This document shows positions 1 to 8,017 of a stretch of 37,135 bases of DNA, piece after piece. The notes beneath the pieces are model-generated. The model was given only the letters and a program-made list of their open reading frames with translations, had not been told where the DNA came from and made no database searches. Source of the stretch: Patescibacteria group bacterium (GTDB lineage: Bacteria; Patescibacteriota; Saccharimonadia; Saccharimonadales; Saccharimonadaceae); contig SCSZ01000033.1 in NCBI GenBank assembly GCA_004322265.1, positions 1-37,135 of the forward strand, in the 5' to 3' direction. Every line of letters starts with the position of its first letter. The first letter of the stretch is position 1. The position numbers and the translations under genes were made by a program.

Positions 1-98
1 GCGAGTATTCGCTCACGATGTTCTGCAACCGTCTCGTTAGTTATACGCGAGGATACCTCGGTATCTTTTTTACGAAACTTAGATAGTAACTTCTTCAT
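1..98 (-). CDS. Partial CDS running off the window edge; N-terminus MKKLLSKFRKKDTEVSSRITNETVAEHRERIL, hypothetical
   Basis: Open minus-strand frame from ATG at 98 to position 1, overlapping the end of the upstream gene (79..624); not in the ORF track because it is truncated. Confidence 0.6.
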   Translation of the reverse strand, partial: MKKLLSKFRKKDTEVSSRITNETVAEHRERIL

Positions 99-624
99 GT
101 TCTCCTTGATGCTTAACGGCATTATTAACCGCGTTCTGCAGTAGATTGAATATTTTATCAGGATGTTCGACTTGATGAATAACGAGATCACCGACAAACG
201 TCTGGATAACGATCGTTCCAAACTTGAAGACCTCACCACTGAATCCTGGTATATTATAGCTTATGTTTTGGATCTTGGACAGATGGAGCTCGATCACATC
301 CTTACCAAAAAAGCCTTTCTGTGTAACCTGTCGGATACGCTGATCGGTAACAATATAGATCGTAAAATACCATAAGATAAAATGATAGAAAAACAAGATC
401 AGTCCTAACGCGAAACCTCCGACTGGTAACCAATATAGTTCGAGATTATTCTGCCAGATTAGCATCGGAATCGCAGTAATAACAAGCGGTATTAAAAGTA
501 GATAAAAACCTTTGCGCATCGCAATAATGTGCCGACGAAAGATAAACAACAACTGCTCATCATCACGCTGACCATCAAAGTCGGATTGCGTCTCTGATTC
601 GTTAGATATATCTTCTTTACTCAT
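79..624 (-). CDS. PH-domain (bPH2/YdbS-like) membrane protein
   Basis: 181 aa; two hydrophobic segments followed by ITDQRIRQVTQKGFFGKDVIELHLSKIQNISY, typical of bacterial PH (DUF304-like) proteins. Confidence 0.7.
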   Translation of the reverse strand: MSKEDISNESETQSDFDGQRDDEQLLFIFRRHIIAMRKGFYLLLIPLVITAIPMLIWQNNLELYWLPVGGFALGLILFFYHFILWYFTIYIVTDQRIRQVTQKGFFGKDVIELHLSKIQNISYNIPGFSGEVFKFGTIVIQTFVGDLVIHQVEHPDKIFNLLQNAVNNAVKHQGEHEEVTI

Positions 625-629
625 AATTT

Positions 630-706
630 TGGTACCCCGGGCAGGAGTTGAACCTACAACCTTATCCTTAGGACGGATCTGCTCTATCCAGTTGAGCTAC
701 CGAGGC
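630..706 (-). tRNA. tRNA-Arg (anticodon CCU), 3' CCA encoded
   Basis: Reverse complement GCCTCGG-TA-GCTC-AACTGGATA-GAGC-A-GATCC-GTCCTAA-GGATA-AGGTT-GTAGG-TTCAACT-CCTGC-CCGGGGT-A-CCA folds as a cloverleaf (27-43 is a G-A mismatch); anticodon CCT. Confidence 0.93.
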
Positions 707-763
707 ATGTATATGATTATACCCGTAAACGTAATCATATGCGTGGGCTAACTGGATAGAGCA
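680..763. repeat. Imperfect inverted repeat: partial mirror copy of the tRNA-Arg 5' half and upstream region
   Basis: 680-693 (TGCTCTATCCAGTT) is the exact reverse complement of 750-763 (AACTGGATAGAGCA); 711-719 ATATGATTA pairs with 732-740 TAATCATAT. Confidence 0.8.
716..721 (-). promoter_or_regulatory. -10 hexamer TATAAT for the tRNA-Arg/PH gene unit
   Basis: TATAAT on the minus strand, 9 nt before the tRNA 5' end. Confidence 0.65.
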
Positions 764-832
764 TGCTAATTATCAATATTTCGCTTCGCCCAGGCAGCCT
801 GGCTAGCGAGGTGTACCTCGATTATAACTCAG

Positions 833-1336
833 TTAACGTGTAAACTTCTCGTTCAAGACACTGTAATCATACAATTCGTCCTCAGAGAACCAGTGTGGAA
901 TTTCTTTGGCGGCATCACTTGCATCACCTGATGCATGGATGAGGTTTGGAATTCCCTTCTTGTGAGCATCGCCATAGCCGTAACTCATGTGTGAGAAATC
1001 GCCACGAATTGTACCTGGAGGTGATGACTTAGGCTCAGTTGAACCAACTAGTTTTCGGACTAATTCAACAGCCTCGACTCCTTCTAGCACCATGGCAATA
1101 ACAGGTCCCTGGCTCATCATATCGAGGACATTATCAAAGGTTGCCTGTCCTCGACGAGTAATCACTTGGCCAATCTCTTCGTAGTGTTTATAGTAGTGTT
1201 TCTGGTCAGGTGCAAGCATTTTTGTACCGACAATTTTGAGACCAACACGTTCGAACCTAGTAAGAATTTCACCAACAACACCTCGCTGTACGGCGTCAGG
1301 TTTAAATAGTATTAGGGTTCTTTCGACAGTACTCAT
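833..1336 (-). CDS. ndk: Nucleoside diphosphate kinase
   Basis: ERTLILFKPDAVQRGVVGEI, PGTIRGDFS, active-site NLIHASGD; AGGAG Shine-Dalgarno upstream. Confidence 0.95.
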   Translation of the reverse strand: MSTVERTLILFKPDAVQRGVVGEILTRFERVGLKIVGTKMLAPDQKHYYKHYEEIGQVITRRGQATFDNVLDMMSQGPVIAMVLEGVEAVELVRKLVGSTEPKSSPPGTIRGDFSHMSYGYGDAHKKGIPNLIHASGDASDAAKEIPHWFSEDELYDYSVLNEKFTR

Positions 1337-1361
1337 TAATTTCTCCTCTTAAAAGTTCCTT

Positions 1362-2156
1362 TTATTGTACCAAAAGTACTACGGTGATGATAGCCGCAAG
1401 GCCGATACGATACCATCCAAACAGAGCCAAGCTATGACGAGAAAGATAACGCAGCATAAAGCCAACAGCAAATAGTCCGGCAATGAACGCAGCGAGATTA
1501 CTGATAAGTAACGTTGATAGATGCGTCATCATGTACGCCCTCTCGGTTGATCCCGCAAAAAGCTTCAACATTACTCCAAGCATGATCGGCAGTGATGCTA
1601 GGAAACTATATTCTGCCGCAGAAGCCGGACTAAGACCTGCAAGTCGCCCCGTAACGATCGTCGTACCAGATCGAGACACGCCAGGAATCAACGCAAGTAC
1701 TTGTACAATACCAATGATCAAAGCCTTCATTGGGCTCAGTTTCTCACCACTTTCAACAGGTTTTGCCATTGGTAGTTTCTCGAGTATAACCATGACAATA
1801 CCGACCAAAGCAAGTCCTACTGTTACAACGACAATACTACCAAAGAACCACGATGAATTAATAAAGTCAGATAGGCTGTATCCTACGATACCCGCAGGAA
1901 CAGCAGTGATAATGATATTACGGGCTAGCGTTATGTTCTTTTTTACAAAAATATCATGGATAATTGAAACAATTTTTTTGCGAAAGTATATAAGAAGTGC
2001 AAATGTCGTCCCGACGTCGATAAATTCGAGAAACAGATGATCTGACGCACCTGAAAAGAGAGTTTGGGCGATGACCAAATGACCGGAACTACTGACTGGA
2101 ATAAATTCTGTTAAGCCCTGAATCAGTCCTAAAATAACAATTTGTACAGTATGCAT
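1362..2156 (-). CDS. uppP: Undecaprenyl-diphosphatase (BacA/UppP family)
   Basis: GLIQGLTEFIPVSSSGHLV and PGVSRSGTTI motifs. ORF track starts at GTG 2162; ATG at 2156 preferred (7 nt after a TACAAT -10). Confidence 0.95.
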   Translation of the reverse strand: MHTVQIVILGLIQGLTEFIPVSSSGHLVIAQTLFSGASDHLFLEFIDVGTTFALLIYFRKKIVSIIHDIFVKKNITLARNIIITAVPAGIVGYSLSDFINSSWFFGSIVVVTVGLALVGIVMVILEKLPMAKPVESGEKLSPMKALIIGIVQVLALIPGVSRSGTTIVTGRLAGLSPASAAEYSFLASLPIMLGVMLKLFAGSTERAYMMTHLSTLLISNLAAFIAGLFAVGFMLRYLSRHSLALFGWYRIGLAAIITVVLLVQ

Positions 2157-2163
2157 TGACACT

Positions 2164-2169
2164 ATTGTA
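2164..2169 (-). promoter_or_regulatory. -10 hexamer TACAAT for uppP (7 nt before ATG 2156)
   Basis: Minus-strand GGTACAATAGTGTCAATG. Confidence 0.55.
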
Positions 2170-2196
2170 CCGACTTATTAACTTTTAGGCTATGCT

Positions 2197-2202
2197 TATT
2201 AT
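2197..2202 (+). promoter_or_regulatory. -10 hexamer TATTAT for the xer recombinase (6 nt before ATG 2209)
   Basis: TATTATATGTACATG. Confidence 0.45.
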
Positions 2203-3111
2203 ATGTACATGTCAGAGTTATTGCTCGAATACATTGAACACTTAGAAGTTGAAGGTGGCCGTTCAGCTCGTACTGCTGAAAATTACACGCTCTACCTTGA
2301 GCGTTTTGTTGAATTTACCAACGATATTACTGTTGATAAAATTACATCAGATATTATTCGTAAGTATAGGCTATGGCTAAACCGTTATAAAAACGAGGGT
2401 GGTGACGAACTCGCTACGATAACCCAGAGTTATCATCTCATTGCCCTACGCGGCTTTTTGGGATACCTATCAAAGCGCGATATTGCGAGTTTATCACCGG
2501 ACAAAATCGAGTTACCTAAGACAGCGCGTAAACAAGTAACCTTCCTGGACTACGACGAAGTCGAACGGCTCCTCGATCAAATAGATACGTCAACTGAAGT
2601 AGGCTTACGTGATAGAGCGATCATTGAACTACTTTTTTCTAGTGGGCTACGTGTCTCTGAACTCGTAAACTTGAATCGTGATCACATCAATACTAAACGT
2701 CGCGAATTTATGGTACGCGGTAAAGGCCAAAAGGATCGTCCAATTTTTATCAGTGAAGCAGCAGCTAACCAAGTCGATGACTACCTCGCAAAACGTACAG
2801 ATACCCTGCCACCACTGTTTCTGAGTTACAGCCGCAATAATGTTACGAGCAATACTGGCGACTACAGACGACTAACTGCACGGAGTATTCAGCGTATCAT
2901 TAACCGTTATGCGCGGCTTGCTGGTATTACTAAACACGTTAGTCCACATACGATGCGTCATAGTTTTGCCACTGACCTATTGATGAATGGCGCTGATCTT
3001 CGTAGCGTTCAAAGTATGCTTGGTCATAGTAATATCAGCACAACACAGATATATACACACGTTACTGATCAGCACCTTAAAGAAATCTACGAAAAGTTTC
3101 ACAGTTCCTAA
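2203..3111 (+). CDS. XerC/XerD-type tyrosine recombinase (start may be ATG 2209)
   Basis: SAM-like N-terminal domain; catalytic GLRVSEL, HTMRHSFATDLL, GHSNISTTQIYTH. Confidence 0.93.
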   Translation: MYMSELLLEYIEHLEVEGGRSARTAENYTLYLERFVEFTNDITVDKITSDIIRKYRLWLNRYKNEGGDELATITQSYHLIALRGFLGYLSKRDIASLSPDKIELPKTARKQVTFLDYDEVERLLDQIDTSTEVGLRDRAIIELLFSSGLRVSELVNLNRDHINTKRREFMVRGKGQKDRPIFISEAAANQVDDYLAKRTDTLPPLFLSYSRNNVTSNTGDYRRLTARSIQRIINRYARLAGITKHVSPHTMRHSFATDLLMNGADLRSVQSMLGHSNISTTQIYTHVTDQHLKEIYEKFHSS

Positions 3112-3122
3112 GCAGTTGGTAA

Positions 3123-4322
3123 TTACGGCGTACAGCTGTTCGAATAGTCGGCTGCTTTGTCTGTTACAACAAGATTTTTACAGAAATTGCCCGTAAGATC
3201 GACTGCTGCATCGGGATAAACGAAGCTATTGTCGGTCAACGTAACGCGTGTATCGACACGCCTAAACAAATCATTTGCTCGTCCTGTTGAGTCAATACTT
3301 GGTTGTACATTATCAAAATTAACTTGAGTCGCGCCGTTATATAACGTTATTCGGTAGTCCGATGCATTATATAGTGCGGTTAGTCGTAACAAACCGGTCG
3401 TGGTACCACCGTTAATCGGGGTTGGTAGATCAAGTTTAACCGTACATGCATATCCACCTCCACCAAGGTTACTATTACAACTAACTGGTGTCGGTACTCC
3501 TGTCGCAGTCAAGCGTGCATCTTTTATCGCAAACGATTCCTCGTCAACGGTCGTATTACTTGGACCTTTCGTCGGATAGAGGAACAACGTATTCGCGTTA
3601 CTCTCCCCCAAGGCATTAGTGTTATCAAAATCTGTTAAATTGAAGCTCGTACCAAATTGCATGAGTTGTGTACGCATAATCGATGGGCGATCTGGCCCCC
3701 AACCTGCAGCTGTTTGGTTATATAGTGGAGGCCTCGGTACGGGTGGTGTGCCCGCAAGTGGCAATGCAATAGCACTGAGCAAACTAACATCGAGATTGTT
3801 ATTGGAAATATTAGTACTGTCATACCACTGAACCACTACAGTGGTAACCGTTGATTGGCTCTTGATTGGAACAATAGTCGAAGCATTTGGCGACAGGCTA
3901 CCAAGATAGTCGACTGTTTGTGGATTTATTTTTACACATGTATATGCCTGATCAAGTGCAGCCGTATCGTTACTTTGCGCAACGACAGGTACCTCGGCTT
4001 TTGCAAGGTATTTAGGGTCGACAATATGTACCAGTCCCTGGTTACACTTACCGCCACCTAAGATATCTGTGTAGGCAGTAGAACACGCAGCTACATCTCC
4101 CGTGGCACATATATTTTGATAACGTAACAGTGCACGCTTGCCGTCTTCAACGCCTGCTTGCGCTGAATCGAGTGCACTCTGAGAAAGATCATTCGTACTT
4201 GCTTGTTGCTGATCAGTCAGCATCAAACGAACAAATCCAACAGTTATGACTGTAATTAGCAGAGCTGAAAAGATGACAATAAATAGCGATACTGCGCCTT
4301 TTTCGTTCTTATATTTGCCCAT
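3123..4322 (-). CDS. PilX-like pilus assembly protein, N-terminal prepilin-like helix without Glu5, large secreted domain
   Basis: KGAVSLFIVIFSALLITVITVGFVRLM N-terminal helix; last gene of the minor pilin block. ORF track start 4364 overlaps the upstream gene; ATG 4322 follows AAAGAGGGTGATA (SD). Confidence 0.7.
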   Translation of the reverse strand: MGKYKNEKGAVSLFIVIFSALLITVITVGFVRLMLTDQQQASTNDLSQSALDSAQAGVEDGKRALLRYQNICATGDVAACSTAYTDILGGGKCNQGLVHIVDPKYLAKAEVPVVAQSNDTAALDQAYTCVKINPQTVDYLGSLSPNASTIVPIKSQSTVTTVVVQWYDSTNISNNNLDVSLLSAIALPLAGTPPVPRPPLYNQTAAGWGPDRPSIMRTQLMQFGTSFNLTDFDNTNALGESNANTLFLYPTKGPSNTTVDEESFAIKDARLTATGVPTPVSCNSNLGGGGYACTVKLDLPTPINGGTTTGLLRLTALYNASDYRITLYNGATQVNFDNVQPSIDSTGRANDLFRRVDTRVTLTDNSFVYPDAAVDLTGNFCKNLVVTDKAADYSNSCTP

Positions 4323-4341
4323 TATCACCCTCTTTCTCATA

Positions 4342-5061
4342 CTATTGGACCACACTACCCGCACGCGCTACAATACTAAAGTTTTGAACAACGCAATACG
4401 TAAGGTCTGCACCAAGGACACCTGGTGCCTTGCAGGCACTACGACCGCTAGTTAATGCATTCTGATCATTCGTACCAATATCGAACGTTATCGTGTAGAG
4501 ACGCTGACCAGTCAGCGCGTCATCCGCAGAGGTGTTCGTCGATATAGCAAAATTTTGAATCGCTAAATTATGATCGCCGTTATTGAGTAGTTCTGTCGCG
4601 CTGGCTGGATCAACCGGCAGACCAAGATTCGTACAGTAGGCAGCGCTCGTATCATAGACCTTAACAAGTCTAATTGGGCTACTCGTAGCAGTAATAAGGA
4701 GCGACTCGTTCTTGTAAAGGTTACGTGCCGAAGACGAACCGACCTGTATTGCCGAGCCGTAATTCCATATATAACTATATTGACCCAAACAGAGTCGTCC
4801 ACCATAGGGCGATTGTTGAAAATAGTGGCTACCAGGAGTTTGACTAACTGAAAAAGGCGTACTTGCGGCGACGTTTGTTTGTATTTCAGTAACGATACTG
4901 CGTCCAAGTTGGTTCACCTCTTTAACTATCATGCCTCTGTTATAGATATTGCTAATCTGTATAATTGTCAGGGCTATTGCAAGAAGTAATATCGATATAA
5001 ACGTCATAGCGAGCATCAGCTCTATCAGCGTAAATCCTTTGTTTTTATTAACGTGGTTCAT
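4342..5061 (-). CDS. Prepilin-type N-terminal methylation motif protein (PilW-like minor pilin)
   Basis: NKGFTLIELMLAMTFISILLLAI class III signal peptide. Confidence 0.85.
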   Translation of the reverse strand: MNHVNKNKGFTLIELMLAMTFISILLLAIALTIIQISNIYNRGMIVKEVNQLGRSIVTEIQTNVAASTPFSVSQTPGSHYFQQSPYGGRLCLGQYSYIWNYGSAIQVGSSSARNLYKNESLLITATSSPIRLVKVYDTSAAYCTNLGLPVDPASATELLNNGDHNLAIQNFAISTNTSADDALTGQRLYTITFDIGTNDQNALTSGRSACKAPGVLGADLTYCVVQNFSIVARAGSVVQ

Positions 5062-5689
5062 ATAACCTCACAATCGTCCCGAGTGTTACAGGGACAGGTT
5101 GCCCAGGGCTATCCCAACACGCGAAAATATGAAAATCAATATAGCCAATAGTAGACTGCGCAGCGTCGCCACTTGTGATCGGGTCATAGCTAACAGCCTC
5201 GATCCATAGGCCCTGCGAGCTGCTGATGGTTGGCTTACCGCCGCTCATAACGTAATTGACTTGTGAAAATGTCGTCGCTGGTTTTAGGTTTGAAGCATCG
5301 GCAAAAGTGGCGAGTTGTGTATTTAATATAAAACTACCTGGAGCATACGATAGTGGACATGAAGTAACACCGAGTGCCGAAAGAGTTGCAATGGGCTTTG
5401 CCTTGATGCTTGCAGACATGAGCGCCCATTGACCAGCAGGCGTACCACTTCCGTAGGTGATTCCGGCGCGGAAAGCAGAAACATAAGAGTTATTTAAGAA
5501 ACGAAGTGTCTCAGCCTGACTATTCATCTGATCACGCACCAAGCTAATCTCGAGAGCACGCTCGGAGGCAGCTGAACCCTGATTCATAACGGCTAGCCCA
5601 CCAACAGCGACTAGACTAAACACACTGACAGCAAATAAAACTTCAATGAGCGTATCTCCTCGGCTACCGCTTGAATGACGCCTTAGCAT
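5048..5689 (-). CDS. Minor prepilin (PilV-like)
   Basis: SRGDTLIEVLFAVSVFSLVAVGG class III signal, with Asp rather than Phe at +1. Confidence 0.8.
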   Translation of the reverse strand: MLRRHSSGSRGDTLIEVLFAVSVFSLVAVGGLAVMNQGSAASERALEISLVRDQMNSQAETLRFLNNSYVSAFRAGITYGSGTPAGQWALMSASIKAKPIATLSALGVTSCPLSYAPGSFILNTQLATFADASNLKPATTFSQVNYVMSGGKPTISSSQGLWIEAVSYDPITSGDAAQSTIGYIDFHIFACWDSPGQPVPVTLGTIVRLYEPR

Positions 5690-6486
5690 TGAGTATCACC
5701 TCCGAGGGATTTAATCACATCATTGGAACGTGTTTCTACTGATGTTTGATCAGTTGCATAGGCATGCAGATACACTGCCATATTCAGTGAAGGAAGAACG
5801 AGTCCCTGCGAATCAACACATATGGTGCGTTGTTCTTGGCTCGGTGCTGGACCCGTGCCTGTAACGAGCATAGCCTTAAGTTTTGCGTCCGTCATGGTCG
5901 CAATATCAGATGGATTGTCAGCCGTAAAAGTATACACTGATCCAGTTTCGGGTGATCTGACAATTAAAATAGCAATCGACCGAGGCATTGTAGGGCTTTG
6001 AGCCCCCGACCCTGATACAGGCCAAGCGATTACTGTCCCCCATGCTAAACTGTCAGTTTGTTGGTTAACGGTAGAGAGTCCCAGCGTATAGTTACTCTTC
6101 AAATCACCGATATCGCCATTTGTACCTGACACATTAGGTGGTGGATACGCATCAACGGTCGTAACGATTGTTGAGCCTCCATTAATCACAATATAGCGAC
6201 CAATCACCACACAATCACTCTGACCGGGGTTCTGCGTCGTACCAGACTGACTCGTTGTAGCCGAGGCATCACACTTCCACGAGCTATCCCGATCATTTTC
6301 AACATTCGTAATAGCACTATACTGACTTTGTATGAATGATTTCAACGACGTTACGCTGTCGTGATACCGTTGAATATTGACTGATGTGCCTACGCCAACC
6401 AACAAACCAGCAATTAGCATCCCTGTAATAGCCAGGAAAAGCATGGTTTCAATGATCGTAAATCCTGCGTTATGAGATGTGCCCAT
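5683..6486 (-). CDS. Minor prepilin
   Basis: HNAGFTIIETMLFLAITGMLIAGLLVG class III signal. Confidence 0.83.
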   Translation of the reverse strand: MGTSHNAGFTIIETMLFLAITGMLIAGLLVGVGTSVNIQRYHDSVTSLKSFIQSQYSAITNVENDRDSSWKCDASATTSQSGTTQNPGQSDCVVIGRYIVINGGSTIVTTVDAYPPPNVSGTNGDIGDLKSNYTLGLSTVNQQTDSLAWGTVIAWPVSGSGAQSPTMPRSIAILIVRSPETGSVYTFTADNPSDIATMTDAKLKAMLVTGTGPAPSQEQRTICVDSQGLVLPSLNMAVYLHAYATDQTSVETRSNDVIKSLGGDTQC

Positions 6487-6494
6487 TTGGCATC

Positions 6495-6503
6495 ATTATA
6501 GCA
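6495..6503 (-). promoter_or_regulatory. Extended -10 TGCTATAAT for the minor-pilin block
   Basis: Minus strand TGCTATAATGATGCCAAATG; 8 nt between hexamer and ATG 6486. Confidence 0.7.
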
Positions 6504-6526
6504 TAAGCGTATAGGGTATATAACCC

Positions 6527-7405
6527 TTATAAAAGGCTGCCTAGGTACCAATCTATGAGAGGTACTCCTGCAAGTTGAGCAACGATAGTACCTAGGATAA
6601 GGAGCGGTCCAAACGGCACATGTGAATCACGCTTCAGTTTTCCAGCGATCATTCCTGGAATCACAATGATACAGCCAATCAAGTTTGCCGCAAAAATTGC
6701 GATGAAAGCAAGTTGATAGTCCGCAAGCAGCAAAGACAATCCGAGACCTAATTTAATATCCCCAAAACCAACCCATTTACCTTTCGAGATTTTGTAAAGC
6801 ACATAGTACAAACCACTGAGTATTAAGACCGATCCACCGATGCTCGCAAGAGTATATGGAATATTACTCGATTCCGCGACGGTAATGATACTGCCCAGTA
6901 CTCCTAGTCCGATAACTATAAAATTAACTTTGTTAGGTAATAAGAACCATTTTGTGTCATAGACAAATAAGATTGCAAAGCCGACGCCAGCTGCTAACCA
7001 AATGATAAGTCGGGCAACATCAAGCGGATGCGTCAGTGGATACGGCCAAAACATATACGACAAGACAAAAAACAGCGCAACACTAAGCTCAAGTAGTGGC
7101 TCGAGATAGCCGATCGGTTTATGACAATGTCGACATTTACCACCCAGGCTCAGCCAGCTAACAAGTGGGATGAGATCATACCATCTGAGGACGTATGAAC
7201 AATGGAGACACTGTGAGCGATCGCGTGCGATAGAGGTTTTGGTGAGTTTCTTGAGACTTTTGTACTCGTCCTTATCATATTCTTCGTCGTTGTCCTTATC
7301 CTCAACTAGCTGCCGAGCTCTCAGACGCCAAGCCATTGCACCCGCAAAACTGCCTAAACACAGACCAATAAGTACAAGAGCAATGTAGATAACAGCTATT
7401 TCCAT
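6527..7405 (-). CDS. pilD: Prepilin peptidase (A24 family, PilD)
   Basis: CLHC...CRHC pairs, GFGDIKLGLGLSLLL aspartate motif, multiple TM segments. Confidence 0.93.
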   Translation of the reverse strand: MEIAVIYIALVLIGLCLGSFAGAMAWRLRARQLVEDKDNDEEYDKDEYKSLKKLTKTSIARDRSQCLHCSYVLRWYDLIPLVSWLSLGGKCRHCHKPIGYLEPLLELSVALFFVLSYMFWPYPLTHPLDVARLIIWLAAGVGFAILFVYDTKWFLLPNKVNFIVIGLGVLGSIITVAESSNIPYTLASIGGSVLILSGLYYVLYKISKGKWVGFGDIKLGLGLSLLLADYQLAFIAIFAANLIGCIIVIPGMIAGKLKRDSHVPFGPLLILGTIVAQLAGVPLIDWYLGSLL

Positions 7406-7411
7406 ACTCCT

Positions 7412-7420
7412 ATGATATCA
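7412..7420 (-). promoter_or_regulatory. Extended -10 TGATATCAT before pilD
   Basis: Minus strand TGATATCATAGGAGTATG; 6 nt to ATG 7405. Confidence 0.4.
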
Positions 7421-7423
7421 GAC

Positions 7424-7945
7424 CTAGTTAGTCTGACAGTAGACTGATCCTACTGATGGACCACTTTCAAGTGCCACAGCGATAGCTGCTTGTCGACTTG
7501 TTCCGCGTATAAGTGAGTCGCTTGCGGTTGGATCACACTTGTATCCGTAATAAACCTTAATTTGATCGGCATATAATACATTATCTGCAGCATTTGCTGT
7601 TGCTGGCAAGTTCGCCGTCAATGTAATAGGCGCACTATAAACTGTTGCACGAACGATAATAGTCGAGCCACTATCAAGAACCGCACTGTTATTACCTGTT
7701 ATATATTGTCCGATTTGAACATCTGTCGGAGCACTGCCTCTGTTATTACTCTGATAACTAGTAATGGCGGATGCAACTGTCCCTACCTCAGATTTACGTG
7801 CAGAATCACGTTGACTACGCTGCAACGCCGGTAGAGCGATAAAGACCATTAAGAAGATAAGTCCCGCAATGGCGAGTACCAATACGACTTCGATAATTGT
7901 AAAACCTTTTTCTTTTCGCTGAACGTTCATAGGAATTTTTTCCAC
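7424..7945 (-). CDS. Type IV pilin (candidate major pilin)
   Basis: KEKGFTIIEVVLVLAIAGLIFLMVFIALPALQRSQRDSARKSEV; located between pilC and pilD. Confidence 0.87.
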   Translation of the reverse strand: MEKIPMNVQRKEKGFTIIEVVLVLAIAGLIFLMVFIALPALQRSQRDSARKSEVGTVASAITSYQSNNRGSAPTDVQIGQYITGNNSAVLDSGSTIIVRATVYSAPITLTANLPATANAADNVLYADQIKVYYGYKCDPTASDSLIRGTSRQAAIAVALESGPSVGSVYCQTN

Positions 7946-8017
7946 CTTTCGTATGAACTAGTTAGGTATCTGCGTATTACGCTTACGTTTAATGATAGCG
8001 CATCTCTTTGGTCATGT

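Noticed and set aside
781-820. Hairpins TCGCT..CCAGG-CAG-CCTGG..AGCGA and CGAGGTGTACCTCG downstream of ndk considered as a terminator
   Set aside because: Located correctly, but no T-run follows on the minus strand; kept out of the feature list as unsupported.
833-1336. Ndk active-site variation (HASGD instead of HGSDS) as a novel enzyme
   Set aside because: The catalytic His and surrounding fold motifs are intact; this is a modest substitution and not strong evidence of new function.
1483-2040. 185-aa plus-strand ORF
   Set aside because: Antisense to uppP, whose motifs are clear; no recognisable domain, no SD or promoter; a by-product of codon bias.
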